From Berberis thunbergii (taxonomy: Eukaryota; Streptophyta; Magnoliopsida; Ranunculales; Berberidaceae): a stretch of 64,000 nt of DNA. Under the pieces are notes generated by a model. It did no database searches. It had not been told where the DNA came from and saw nothing but the letters and a program-made list of their open reading frames with translations. The stretch spans positions 1 through 64,000 of the forward strand of contig QNQO01005876.1 of NCBI GenBank assembly GCA_003290165.1, read 5' to 3'. Shown piece after piece: positions 1-11,502 of the stretch (its first letter is position 1; each line of letters starts with the position of its first letter). Made by a program: the position numbers and the translations under genes.

Positions 1-257
1 TGAAGTTGGTGTTTGCCAAAATAAATAACTAAATAAATAATAAAGAATTGCACTGCAAAATAACTGCAATATTAGGAAATCATAAGTGCAATACCTGTGA
101 GAGGAGCGAATAAATATGATTCATTCCTGATAATGCACCAGATTGTGACACAATTGTTTCATCCTTGAAATCCACAAATACAAATCATAAGTGATAGTTA
201 CGCGTTAGTAAATATATTAAAAACAAACCTGAGTATTTGGATTTATTGAATGCGGTG
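1..257. other. non-coding flank, nothing recognised
   Basis: AT-rich sequence downstream of the FAR1-related pseudogene (which lies on the minus strand). No ORF, repeat or RNA gene is evident. It may include the old 3' UTR of that gene. Confidence 0.5.
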
Positions 258-2492
258 TCAAATATTTTGATCATTCGATTCCACTCTGGGAACAACCCTA
301 CAAATGACACGTGTCAAATATTCTAGACTTAAGAAATTAATATTCAAATAAAACATATTGCAGAACATACCACATTTTTTGCTTGTTTTTTTTTTCCTTT
401 GTAATTTTTTTTGAATCTTTTCATCTGTGGGTTGCATCCTTGAATTAGAGTGTCGACCTTTGCTATGAACCGGTAATGGACTATGAATGTTGGATTGCAT
501 CCCAGAACTAGTAGTGTTGGACCCAAATTCCATAAACCCATGTGAATCAACACCCTCATCACCATCATCAGTTTTGAGTTGGTCCATTTTCAAATTGATC
601 CATTCATGAACTTGGCATGTCTTCTTTTCATCCTCAGCGGCGTAGTCGGCCATTTCATAGAAGTGACTGCACATCTTGTCAAACCTTTCACTTTCAGGCT
701 TCATTCCCCAATCTGAATAAACAATCTTAACCCTTCTATGAGCCCTCTTCACATCTTTCCTCCACCTTCGAAGAACATATTTATCTGGTACAGCATGAAT
801 ATGGCTTTCAAACAACACTTTCAATACATGTCTGCATAAGATTCCCTTGAACTCAAACAATTGACAATTACACTTGATATTGAAGTCGCCAACGTTAAAA
901 TTTACTATTAAATTGACTGAACGTCGTCTATCTCCTATCACCAAGTCTTGTCTAACAACGTATACCTCAAAGCCACTTTCATTTATAACTTTACTACTTA
1001 TTGTACAACATATATTCTCTGCTATCTCGTGTTGGAACTCCTTAAATTTTTTTGTAGTGTAGGCAGTTTGAAATGTTTTCTCTATTGTATAAGCAGTAAT
1101 GCAAGGGATCAGTCGGTTATACGATTTAAAGTCCGCTTCAGCTTCCTTTTGAACCTTACTTCGTAGTGCATTCTCATATTGTTCAACGAATTGCTTCAAA
1201 GTGGTCTTTGAATTTACATAACCATCAAAAAAAGCATTCATGCTTTCACTCCTTTGAGTTGAAGACATCCCCGCCCAAAAAGTAGATCTTTGATATGTTG
1301 GCACTCAACGCATTCTTTCAAGATATAATCCTCTCAACCAATCATTTTCTTGCAGACAATATTTCTCAATGAAACCATGCCAATTTACTTCAAACTCTTC
1401 ATGAGACAAAGAATCGTAAACTGCTCTTTGCATTGCAAACTTTATTGCCTCATATTGATTGTAACCAGAAAATTTTCAGGCAATTTCTTCATAATATGCC
1501 ACAAGCACCATCTGTGTCGTGTGTTGGGAAATACAATTTCAATGACTCTCTTCATTGCCCTATCTTGATCAGTGATTATTGCGGTCGGAACATTGTCATT
1601 CATACACACCAGCCAAGTTTTGAAAAGCCAAACAAACTCTTCAATGGTCTCACCACATATCAATCAACATCCCAAAAGAATTGACTGACCGTGATGGTTC
1701 ACCCCAACAAAGGGAGCAAATGGCATGTCATACTTATTCGTTAAGTATGCAGTGTCAAAGGTAACAACATCTCCAAACTCCTTGTAAGTTGCTCTACTCC
1801 ATGCATCAGCCCAAAAGACATTTCTCAATCTCCCTTTATTGTCCAAATCCATCATATAAAAGAAATTAGCATTGTTAGCTTGCATTTTTTGGGAGTAGTT
1901 ATGAATGGCCTCCACATCTCCCTCCCCAAGTCTCAACTTCCTCATTTTATCCAGATAATTGTAACAATCTTTCTGAGAAAATTGCAGATTATCATGACCA
2001 CCAGCTTCAACCACACATGAAGTAAAATTCTTATTTGGCCTAATACCTGCCCTATCATTAAAATCTAGCTTCTTCTTCGCATATGAGCTCATAACTCTAT
2101 TTTTCGGATAAAATTTTGATTTTCCGGGGCTCAATTCATGATTGTGAGCTACTGTTACTTTTGTTACTAACACATCACCATCAGAGAGTATTTTACCTCT
2201 AATTTTAGCCATACATCCACATTTAGCTGTACCCTGCATGTTTATAACACTTTGTGATTGACTTCTATGCTGCTCAGACCGACCACATGCAAGCGTTAAG
2301 AATATAGCTTTTCCATTTTCATCTTTTTCTGTATTTTTTTACTTTCACTGGAAATCCTATTTTATAGGCATAATCATAATAGTAACGTTTGTACTCATCA
2401 ATGTCGCTGAATTTCATCCCTTCTATAGGATCCCTTATCTCTTCTAAATTTTTTTCATTCTCCATCAATTCAATATCTTCTACACTATCCAT
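258..2492 (-). pseudogene. FAR1-related sequence (FRS/FHY3-type) pseudogene
   Basis: FAR1-related proteins are plant transcription factors domesticated from Mutator-like transposases. Reading down the minus strand from an ATG at 2492, I see the N-terminal FAR1 region with the Y-rich stretch EYKRYYYDYAYKIGF, then its zinc-binding part (CGC... VAHNHELSP), the MULE transposase core (VVTFDTAYLTNKYDMPF, TDQDRAM, then RHRWCLWHIMKKLPE) and a C-terminal SWIM zinc finger (CNCQLFEFKGILCRHVLKVL). The frame is broken four times: a frameshift in the T7 run at 2334-2340, an in-frame TGA after ILLGC at 1664-1666, a frameshift near 1455-1475 between PENF and QYEAIKFAMQ, and a TGA at 1305-1307 where the family has Trp (ERMR-stop-VPTY). 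The homology runs on across each break without intron signals, so this is decay rather than splicing. It could be a dead host gene or the remains of a MuDR-type transposase; no TIRs were found. Confidence 0.88.
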
Positions 2493-2885
2493 CCATTATA
2501 TACCTATTAAAGGAGTAGTTATCATCAGATATGTAATCTTTGAAATGTTTTACATCTACGCGAAAATTATGATTGATTTATACAAAAAAAAAAAATTAAC
2601 AAAATCTAATCAAATCTATTTTTTTAACAAAAATTATGCAGGATTATCATGAATTTCAGTAGCATAATTTAACAAAAATTTGTAAAAAATATGCAGGATT
2701 ATCATGAATTTTAGTAGTATAATTGAACAAAAATTTGTAAAAATTTTGCAGGATTATCATGAATTTCAGGGTAAAAAAATTTGAGGGTATAAATTTCAGG
2801 ATTATCTGATGATGGTGAAAATTGATCAAAATTTGTAATTTATCGACATTCAGAGCAAATTGATCAAAACTGATGATGGCGAAAA
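2493..2885. other. AT-rich flank with a short tandem repeat
   Basis: Region upstream of the FRS pseudogene. Apart from the 55-bp tandem repeat at 2627-2780 I see nothing in it. Confidence 0.4.
2627..2780. repeat. 55-bp tandem repeat, about 2.7 copies
   Basis: The motif GCAGGATTATCATGAATTT recurs at 2638, 2693 and 2748, a regular 55-bp spacing, with the flanking AACAAAAATTTGTAAAAA also repeated. Confidence 0.8.
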
Positions 2886-2940
2886 TTGATAAAAATTAGC
2901 CCTAATTTTCAAGTTAAACAAAAGAGTTTGAAATTACATA

Positions 2941-3120
2941 CCAGAAGAAGGAGGAGCAGGAGCAGTGCGAGCGGCGCAGAGGAGGAGGAGCAGTCGAGGA
3001 GTCGAGAAGGAGCAGTCGAGGAGTCGAGAGGTCGAGGAGGAGGAGTCGATGAGTCGAGGAGGAGGAGTCTGCAGTCGAGGAGGAGATGAGGAGTCGAGGA
3101 GGAGTCGATGAGGAGTCGAG
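2941..3120. repeat. purine-rich GAGGAGTCGAG minisatellite
   Basis: Imperfect reiteration of GAGGAG and GTCGAGGAG on the plus strand. The overlapping Ser/Arg- or Leu/Ser-rich ORFs in both directions come from the low complexity and are not treated as genes. Confidence 0.8.
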
Positions 3121-3937
3121 GTTTTACTAAGTGTTTTCTCGCCATTGTTCTCCCTCACTACTGAAGCAGACTGAAGAGTGGGTTTTGATCCACGTGCAAG
3201 ACACCCTCCCAAAGGCACGTGTCTGAGAGGGCCCGTCCCATAGGGCGGGCTGTGAAGACGGGCTGCGTAGAATTTTGTCAGCGTTTTCTTCAATGATAGG
3301 CTTATAAAGATTGAAGAAACCTCAAGAGTTTAATAGGGATTTGGTTTTCCTTCTCAATTCTTTAGTGTTGATGGGAACAAAGAAGAAGAGATTTTGGAGG
3401 TGGCTTCAATGTTATTTAGATGGTGGTGGAGTTGTGGATTTGAGAAGACAAGGGAGTGGATTTAGTTGCAGAAATGGTGAGGATGGATAGGACCACTGGA
3501 GAACAAGACTTTTTTTTTTCGTCTACTTTTGTCTCGAAATAGGTTTCATGTTGATGTTTATGAGGTCGATTAAGATATCATCGAGATTTTTTTTTTTGAA
3601 TATCATTGACTCAAATTCTCTCAACAATACCCCATACTCAGACCAAGAACAGATGTCGGTTTCAGATCCCGTATTTATTTTTGGGGGCAAATTGCGATGC
3701 CTACTTCGGAACTTTCATAAACTGTTTGATGCTTGAATTTTGCCTCACATTGTATGACAAAGGTAGAGATTTTTCCTTGAAAGCCAGCTGTATATATACA
3801 TATATATATCATATTTCTTTTGATTCTCTATTTTACACATAATCAAGTTCTCTGTCATAAAACGCAGCATATGGTATCAAATTTCTCACACCAATAATCC
3901 AAAAAAAAAAAAAAAAAAACAGAGAGAAATTTAAGCC
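3121..3937. other. no gene recognised
   Basis: Contains a short GC-richer patch (3180-3270) with two CACGTG motifs, a TA-rich stretch near 3790 and a poly-A run at about 3899-3919. Short ORFs here lack any recognisable domain. Confidence 0.4.
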
Positions 3938-4611
3938 TCATTTTATCAAAAATTCTATTTCCTCCTCCTTTGCCTCCTTCACATGGGAATGTATTTCATC
4001 ATCTTTTACCTTAGATTGTATATCATCCTCTTTCACCTGAGATAGTATTTCCTCCTCCTTTGACCCCTTCACCTTGCAATGTATTTCATCAGCTTTTACC
4101 TCCTTCACCTCAGATTGTATTTCCTCATCTTTCAGCTGAGATAGTATTCCTCCTCCTCCTTTGCCTGGGAATGTATTTCATCATCTTTACCTCCTTCACC
4201 TCAGATTGTATTTCCTCCTCTTTCACCTGAGACAGTATTTCCTCCTCCTTCACCCGAGACTCCATTGCTTTGGAAGCTATAAGAAGAGTATAAATTTCAA
4301 AAAGAACCTTTTTTCCTTTTCCTCACAGAGTGTAGCCACAGACACACCCGAGCCTTGGAATTCTCTTCCCTCCAAACAAATCACCCCATTCGATGACTCA
4401 CATTACTCGATAAGCCAACCATCTTATCAACGTATGAATCTCTAAGCTTGGTCAAAGTGGTCTTCAATCGTGGCTTTGCCAATTCTTTATGTACAAGAAC
4501 TTCCTTATCCCCTGCCGCTGAATTCTTCAGCCGCTTATAGTTTCTTCTTTTTAAGTATCTCTTCAAGATCTTATAAATTGAATTCGGAATGATAGAAACC
4601 ATCTCCTTCAT
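3938..4611 (-). pseudogene. decayed gene with Glu/Lys-rich repeats (unidentified plant protein)
   Basis: An upstream exon-like ORF (4611-4381) starts MKEMVSIIPNSIYKILKRYL and contains LRDSYVDKMVGLS, which resembles small basic plant proteins of unknown function. About 110 bp further on, from an ATG at 4265 to a stop at 3938-3940, the minus strand encodes an imperfect 11-residue repeat of the type EEEIQSEVKEV / DDEIHSHVKEA. Staying in that repeat needs two single-base frame changes, near 4190 and 4150. At DNA level it appears as repeated blocks of TTTCCTCCTCCTTT and CACCTCAGATTGTA. The two parts could be exons of one gene (intron about 4266-4380), but that join is inference. Function unknown. 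Confidence 0.4.
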
Positions 4612-5235
4612 TGCCTCTACACAAAATAAATCGGAAAGTGGAAAAGGAGAGAGAGTGGATGAAGATGAAGAAGAGAGAATTTCTTAAGTATAAGTGAAAA
4701 GACATTAATTTATGAGAAAACTCCAATGGTTCGGCTTTCTACACTCCGGTACAAGAGAAAGAACCAAAGACATTGAAACAAAGTAGCTGTAAAACCAAGG
4801 TATGAACTTGAACAGTTTTAAACTGACATAATATCTGGTCTTCTAGTTTCCTTTAAAAGACTGAAGTAATTGTATGTAAAGTCATTACAGAGAACATATG
4901 AAATGTCACTCGAGTAAATATTTTCATGTTGACTCTTTCAAAGCAAAATGAATTAAAATACTCCATGACACAAACCTTCTTACCTCTTCTGATCTATTAT
5001 ATATAATCAATAGTATTAATTAATCACAGATTCAGCAAACAAACACAAGCATAGATACAACTCCAGTAGTATAAGTAGGACCGCAAAGTCCAAGTAAAGC
5101 ATTATTGTCATAGTTGGCTTTGTTTTCAAGGATCAACTTCAATTTGAGTAGATAATTGAATATTAAGTTTAATATCAACGTATGAGGACTTCTTCAACCA
5201 ATTGTCCTCCACTTTGAAAACGGGAATTCTAAATG
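4612..5235. other. no gene recognised
   Basis: AT-rich intergenic sequence. No coding, repeat or RNA signal stands out. Confidence 0.4.
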
Positions 5236-5396
5236 TCGAGGGAAAGGGCGAGGAAAACAGCGAGGTAAAAGAGGTGGCGGGGGGTGAACCGTTCACCCCC
5301 CTCGAGATGCGCGCGTGGCACACATCTCGAGGGGGGTGAACGGTTCACCCCCCGCCACCTCCTTTACCTCGCTGTTTTCCTCGCCCTTTCCCTCGA
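5236..5396. repeat. foldback (hairpin) MITE-like element, copy 1
   Basis: The left arm begins TCGAGGGAAAGGGCGAGG and its reverse complement closes the element at 5396. The arms are about 75 bp and nearly perfect, around a short loop near CACGCGCGCATCTC. The left flank TTCTAAATG matches the left flank of copy 2 (22571-22749), where the mirror-image CATTTAGAA is also kept on the right, so the original element probably extended to TTCTAAATG and lost its right tip here. The 65-aa minus-strand ORF across it comes from the palindrome. Confidence 0.85.
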
Positions 5397-5903
5397 CGCA
5401 TAGCAAAGCTCCTTTGAAAATGGGAAGCACCTACTACCATAACAAATTTCAAACACATTTTCACTGCAGGTTATCTTGATATTAAGTTCAATCAGCCCTG
5501 CACTTACCTGGCTCACCTACTTTATTTTTGCAAGTTTCTACATTTTCACTGTGGCGCCATTAGGTAAAGATATCTACCTAAAGTCGTTAAGGTTCGTGAA
5601 CGTCAACAAGTTATGTAGTTAAATTGTTAAACGGATCCTAATCGATTAAAGATTAATCAGGATTAATCAAAATAATCGGCCTATATTTATAAACACATTT
5701 TCTTTATCCTTCTAAGTAAATATGTTTAAAAACATTGTATTGAAGTAGTAAACATCACTTGTCACAATTTAAGTCAAATTATAACAATTTAAGAATTCAA
5801 TGTATGATAAGATGCAGCTCCATAATCTTTAGTTTTTCTTATTTTTTATTAGGTCGTTCATACATATATTCATCTTTCTTTCTCTCTAGCCCTCTTCACA
5901 CAC
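5397..5903. other. no gene recognised
   Basis: AT-rich sequence including an ATTAATC-rich patch near 5640-5690. Nothing else is evident. Confidence 0.4.
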
Positions 5904-6343
5904 TGTTAGTGCGAATACAAATTTTCACCGGATCACGTGCTGATCACACGGAGCAATCTGAGAGATTAATTCTTGACACCAGTGTGGTGCCTGTCACGAG
6001 AACTTCGATACCAAAGTTAGAGAAACGTCTTTAGCAAAGTATTTATTTATCTGTATTTGAATAGAGAATTGTGAATCAATAAAGAGTTACCTCCAAATGG
6101 CTCTGTGTTTGGTTATTTATAAAGGCATAACGATTAAACTGCTGGCAGATGAGTGAGACATGTGGCAGATGAGTGAGACACGTGGCAGATGAGTAAGTCA
6201 TCTGCTTGCAGGCGGTTGTAACTTCTCTTAGGTAGTTATAACTTTCGTAGATAGTTGTAACCTCAAGCTGGTGGTTGTAACTTCCTGTTTGGAGACACCT
6301 CTCCTGCAAGCTTGTGTGCTCAACTGACCATGGTGGTTAACGC
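5904..6343 (+). repeat. left LTR of the outer element, first part
   Basis: Aligned by eye to 15741-16180. It is interrupted after AACGC (6339-6343) by the chromovirus and resumes after the duplicated AACGC at 11983-11987. Confidence 0.65.
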
Positions 6344-6821
6344 TGTCAGGACTAGTACTGTTGGTCAGGGAAACCAAGATCAGAGGCCTTTCAAGACTTT
6401 CCTAATGGTCTCAAAACTCAATGTTCCCTTTTGAAAAGTGCCCAAATGCTTAGCATCTATATTATAGGGGGAAGGTTTGAGCTCTTGACTGTGAGGACGT
6501 GTTGCCTCCATTGCATAGTCGGGCCAGACTGTACCGCTAGCATTTTATTGTTTTCTTTGCATTGCTTTTCAACTTCAAACTTGTATTTCCATCGATCGAT
6601 AGCATCGAACTAGTCTTGAGCAACGTCCTTCCGAACGTTCCTCCCATTGTAATCTATTGAATGTGAATGAGAACTTTTACTGACTATTGTGCATTGTTAT
6701 ATTGTCTACAGATTGATACTGTGCATTCTCAAGTTAATATTTGTGTCCGTCAAAGTAACTACTCAATAGGCTTACTAGTGAATTGGATAGCTAGTGCCGC
6801 ACGGATTACTAGTCCGTGACA
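6344..6821 (+). repeat. 5' LTR of the chromovirus
   Basis: 478 bp, TG...CA ends, nearly identical to 11503-11982. Confidence 0.95.
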
Positions 6822-6840
6822 GTTGGTATCAGAGCCAGAG
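6822..6840 (+). other. primer binding site (tRNA-Met type)
   Basis: TTGGTATCAGAGCCAGAG begins two bases after the 5' LTR. TGGTATCAGAGC is the usual plant retrotransposon primer site complementary to the 3' end of a methionine tRNA. Confidence 0.85.
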
Positions 6841-6848
6841 CTTGTTGA

Positions 6849-7999
6849 ATGAAAACCAGGATGCAGGAACTAAATGAGCGCCTTAGCGCTATGCAGGAAC
6901 GACATGCTAGTCGAATGCATAGACTAGAAAGCAGAGTGGACCGGTTGAACACTTTGGGAGAACAGATTAGTCGGTTGGATGGACTCTTTTCACTGGCAGA
7001 CATAGTGGATTCGCTGGCTGAGCATGTTGATAACTTAGAGGGACGAACAGTCGCTATGGAAGAGTCGCCTCACCCCACAGCTCAGGTGATGAGTGACTTC
7101 CAATTACAGTTGGAGGACTTATTTGCAAGGGTTGGCTTGCTGACTAAGGCCACATGGATGACTGATCACCCTAGGATGAAAGTGCCTGAGCCAAAGTCAT
7201 ATGCTGGGGCACGAGATGGGAAGGAGTTAGAGAACTTCTTGTTTGATCTGGAGCAGTATTTTCGCGCGGTGAACCCCGAATCAGAAGAAGCCAAGGTTAC
7301 CATGGCGACCATGTACTTAGCAGGTGATGCGAAACTATGGTGGAGAACCAAATATACAGATATGGAAGAAGGTCGCATCCTTATTAGAACTTTGGCAGAC
7401 CTCAAGAAGGAACTCAGAAATCAATTCTTGCCTGAGAACACTGATTTCTTAGCAAGGAGGAAGCTCCACACCATCAAACAGACAGACAATATTCGAGACT
7501 ATGTCCGACAATTCTCAACTTGCTTGCTAGATATTCGAGACATGTCTGAGAAGGACAAAGTTTTTTGTTTCATGGAGCAAGCTTAGCCGCTTCTACAAGC
7601 AAAATTGCAAAGGTAGAAGGTGACAGATATTACAAGTGCTATTGCGGCAGCAGAAAGGTTTAGCGATTATATGCCCATGACTGGATCCACTTCGCTCATC
7701 ACTCCACAGCTAGAACTAGCAGTACCAATTCAAGCTCAGGGTCGAATGCTCGCTCACCTCACAAAAACTGGGGAAACTCAAGTCAAAACCGAGGAAACTA
7801 CAATTCCCGACCGTCCAACCAGAATTGGAGTTCCAACAAAAATTGGAATGCCAGCTCTAGCAACTCAAATTACAACAACAAATGAGGGCAAAACTACTCT
7901 GGGTAGTGGAGACCATTTGCCCCTGCCCCATGCATTCTTTGCAATAGCAGAGATCATCCAACAGGCAAATTTCCATCCAAACCAGCTCTACACTCATTA
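6849..7999 (+). pseudogene. chromovirus gag (broken)
   Basis: The ORF starts MKTRMQELNERL at 6849 with a coiled-coil-like N-terminus, followed by a retrotransposon gag domain (about residues 110-245: MKVPEPKSYAGARDGKELEN, then LYLAGDAKLWWRTKY-like and LRNQFLPEN motifs). A TAG ends it at 7586. Downstream, another frame carries a degenerate zinc-knuckle-like CILCNSRDH near 7935, where later Cys positions are lost. Gag packages element RNA into virus-like particles; this copy would yield only a truncated product. Confidence 0.85.
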
Positions 8000-8638
8000 A
8001 TGTCCTTGCTTCAAACAAAACCTTCTAACTCGACTGCATCGAGCTTGAGCCTCACCAACAGTGAGACCTCCCAGATGGGAGCTCTACGCAAGCTCAATGC
8101 TGTCAAAGGAGAAATGTATGAGCACCCACACAAGAAGGCTTTGCAATACATCGACATCACTATCAATGGGTTCCCTTCCCAAGCATTGTTGGATTTCGGA
8201 GCGATAGACGATTTTATTGCCCCAGAAGAAGCTAGACGTGTGGGTCTGAACTTAGAAGAAGATGTGAGTAAGTTGAAAGCTGTCAACTCTGAGGAAATCT
8301 CTATTAATGGTATGGCTAGAGATGTGTCACTACAGGTTGGTCCATGGGAAGGAAGATCAAACTTCTTGATTGTTCCACTTGATGATTTTAAGGTGATTCT
8401 TAGCCAAGAATTCTTCCGAGGAACTGCAGCAGGACTATTACCTTTCATGGACTCCTTGGGGTTTTTCGGACCCAGACTACGCATTGTACCAACCTCAATT
8501 CGACCAACAACTCATGATAGAATATTGTCGGCGCTCCAAGTCAAGAGAGGCTTGGCCAAAGGAGAAGATACATACTTAGCTATGGCAAAGCTAGAGGTGG
8601 AAGATGATACTAGCAAAATCTCTGAGGAAGTTTCCTAA
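8000..8638 (+). pseudogene. chromovirus aspartic protease region
   Basis: The 212-aa ORF contains LLDFGAIDDFIAPEEARRVG, the position of the retropepsin active site. The family has Asp-Ser/Thr-Gly; here it is Asp-Phe-Gly, so proteolysis is probably lost. The rest (VGPWEGRSNFLIVPLDDFKV and the F-LG-like tail) matches the protease fold. It ends with TAA at 8636-8638, just before the RT. Confidence 0.82.
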
Positions 8639-8659
8639 GTTATTGCTGACTTCAGCGAA

Positions 8660-9985
8660 GTGATGCCGAATGAATTGCCAAATAATCTACCTCCCAGAAG
8701 GCTCATTGATCACGAAATTGAGTTAGTCCCTGAGGCCAAGCCACCCGCACGTAGTCCATATCGCATGAGCCCTCCAGAGCTGACCGAATTGAGAACACAA
8801 CTAGATGGCTTGTTGGAGTCGGGATTTATTCGGCCCTCTAAAGCACCTTATGGGGCACCTATTTTTTTCAGCGGAAACATGATGGCAGTCTTCGCCTTTG
8901 TGTTGATTATAGAGCCTTGAACAAAGTCACTATAAAGAACAAATACCCGCTGCCGCTCATTGCAGACTTATTCGACCAAATTGGATCCGCCAGATACTTC
9001 ACAAACTCGACTTGAGATCAGGTTACCATCAGGTCCGTATTGCTACTGGTGACGAACCCAAAACTGCTTGTTCTACTAGATATGGGTCATATGAGTTCCT
9101 AGTAATGCCCTTCGGTTTGACCAATGTTCCAGCTACATTTTGCACCCTTATGAATGGCATGTTCGTCACCTTCTGGACAAGTCTGTGGTTATCTATCTTG
9201 ACGACATTGTGGTTTATAGTGGGACTATAGAAGAACACCTACATCATTTGCGAGAAGTGTTCCAAATCCTTAGAGATAATCATCTCTTTGTCAAGAAGAA
9301 AAAGTGCTCATTCGGCCAGACCCATATCAATTTCTTGGGTCATGTTATTGGCAATGGCAAGATTCGGATGGACATGGAGAGTCAAGGCAATCCATGATTG
9401 GAACTCTCCTAAGAACGTGTCTCAACTACGTTCTTTCCTTGGACTCACAAACTATTATCGTCGCTTCATAAGGGACTACTCTAAGAGAGTTGTTGCCCTG
9501 ACAAATTTGTTGAAACAAGACCGAACATGGGAATGGGATAGGCAGTGTGAAACTTCATTCCAAGACTTGAAATTGGCCGTGATGAAAGATCCAGTCTTGG
9601 CCTTGCCAGACATCACCAAGCCCTTTGAAGTACAAACAGATGCATCCGATTATGCCTTAGGGGGAGTTTTACTTCAAGATGGTCACCCTGTAGCATATGA
9701 GAGTCGAAAGTTGAATGATACAGAGTCTCGTTACTCAGCTCAGGAAAAGGAATTGCTAGCCATTGTACATTGTTTACGAGTGTGGAGACACTAACTCTTG
9801 GGATCTCAAGTCCTTGTTAAAACGGATAATGCTGCAGCAAGCCATTTCCTCACTCAGAAGATGCTAACCTCCAAGCAATCTCGGGTGGCAGGAAAAATTA
9901 GCAAAATTTGACTTAGTATTGGAATACAAGCTAGGGTGCACTAACAATGTAGCTGATGCACTCAGTAGAAGGGCAGACCTTGTAG
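8660..9985 (+). pseudogene. chromovirus reverse transcriptase and RNase H (frameshifted)
   Basis: RT motifs in order: [33 protein letters not shown], (after a frame change near 8870) [46 protein letters not shown], the catalytic [16 protein letters not shown] (9195-9240), and FLGHVIG. RNase H follows: [40 protein letters not shown], a TAA at 9793 where the family reads on, and VADALSRR near 9955. At least four breaks (near 8875, 9170, 9390 and 9793) mean no full enzyme is made. The metal-binding YLDD is intact, so the decay is recent. Confidence 0.9.
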
Positions 9986-10167
9986 TGCTAACCCATACTG
10001 GTCCGAGTCACACCATCTTGGAGAAGATCAAAGTAGGCCTACAAACAGATCCACAAGCGAAGGCGATTACAGAGTTGATCAAGTAGGGCAAAACTCGACG
10101 GTTCTGGATAAAAGATGGAGCAATACTCATAACTGGTAATCACCTCTATGTTTCGAGAACTTCGGGT

Positions 10168-11491
10168 TTGAGGAAAGAACTTTTGAGAGAATGCCACGAC
10201 ACCCATTGGGCGGGACATCCAGGTTGGAGACGAACACTTGCATTGCTAGAGAGGGGGTACTATTGGCCGCAGATACAGAAGGATGTAATGGCCTATGTTC
10301 GAACATGTCTTATTTGCCAGCAAGATAAGGTTGAAAGAGATCGACTAGTAGGCTTACTAGAGCCCCTGTCTGTTCCAACTCGTCCTTGGGAAAGTGTTTC
10401 CATGGACTTCATTACGGGGTTACCGAAAGTGGAGGATTTCAGGAGTATCCTTGTAGTTGTTGGCCGATTCTCAAAGTATGTGACCTTTGTGCGGACCGGA
10501 CTGACTTGCACAAGTGAAGATACGGTGCAATTGTTCCTCAAGCATGTAGTGAAGTATTGGGGACTGCCCGAAAACATTGTTAGCGACCGTGATGCTCGCT
10601 TCACAGGAAAGTTCTGGAAGGAGTTGTTCAAGCTCTTGGGATCCAAACTTAATATGTCGACAAGCCAACATCCCCAATCTGACGGACGGACTGAGCGCTT
10701 TAACTCTATGCTTAAAGAATACCTTCGTCATTTTGTAAGTGCAAACCAGAAAAATTGGGTGGGACTACTTGATGTTGCACAATTCTATTTCAAGTTTCAA
10801 CTTACAAAAGAGCTCAACTACTCACTCCAGCCCCTTTCAGTTGGTTACTGGTCAGCAACCATTGACACCACATACAGTACTTACCGAATACCAAGGACCC
10901 AGCCCAAGAGCTCTTGAATTTTTCAAAGCCTGGCAGAAAAACATTGAAGTTGCTCGAGCCTATCTTGAGAAAACCTCCCGTCACATGAAGAAATAGGCCG
11001 ACAAGAAACGACGAATTGATCCTTTTGAAGTCGGGGACTTGGTATTGGTGAAGCTAGATATGTTCAACAAGTATAAAAGGACAGCTAGAGCACACAACAA
11101 TCTATTTCGCAAGTATGAGGGACATGTACAGATTATTGAGAAAGTCGGCAAAGTCTCCTATCGCGTCAAGGTACCACATTGGCTTCGTTTCACCCATCCT
11201 GTCTTCCATGCAAGTAACTTGAAGTCCTACCATGCAGATGCCACTGATCCCACAAGAAATGTATCTACACGAGCATTGCCTAAGCATCCTACTAAGCCAG
11301 ATCGAGAAGTGGAAGAAATCTTAGTTGACCGCCTCATCAACAACACAGGCCCGGATAGAGAATATTTGGTCAAGTGGCAGGATGAACCTCCTTCGGAAAT
11401 CAGTTGGGAGTCAGTCGAGCATTTGCTGCCATACCTCTTAAAGCTGGAAGAGTACTTGGAAAAGTTCGCTGCGAGGGCGTTAGCGAATTGA
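10168..11491 (+). pseudogene. chromovirus integrase with chromodomain (broken)
   Basis: The zinc-binding H2C2 region is present (ECHDTHWAGHPGWRRT ... CLICQQDK). The catalytic core shows the D,D,E pattern: SMDFITGLP (D1), SDRDARFTGKFW (D2) and QSDGRTERFN (E). A frameshift near 10800 moves the reading into the ORF that ends at 10996. A third ORF (11039-11491) carries the GPY-like region (YRVKVPHWLRFTHPVFHASN) and a C-terminal chromodomain (REYLVKWQDEPPSEISWES). Integrase inserts the DNA copy; the chromodomain is thought to steer insertion to modified chromatin. Confidence 0.92.
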
Positions 11492-11502
11492 GTGTGGGAG
11501 AG

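Noticed and set aside
5126..5323. 65-aa ORF across the foldback element
   Set aside because: Depends on the palindrome sequence; no similarity to a protein family.
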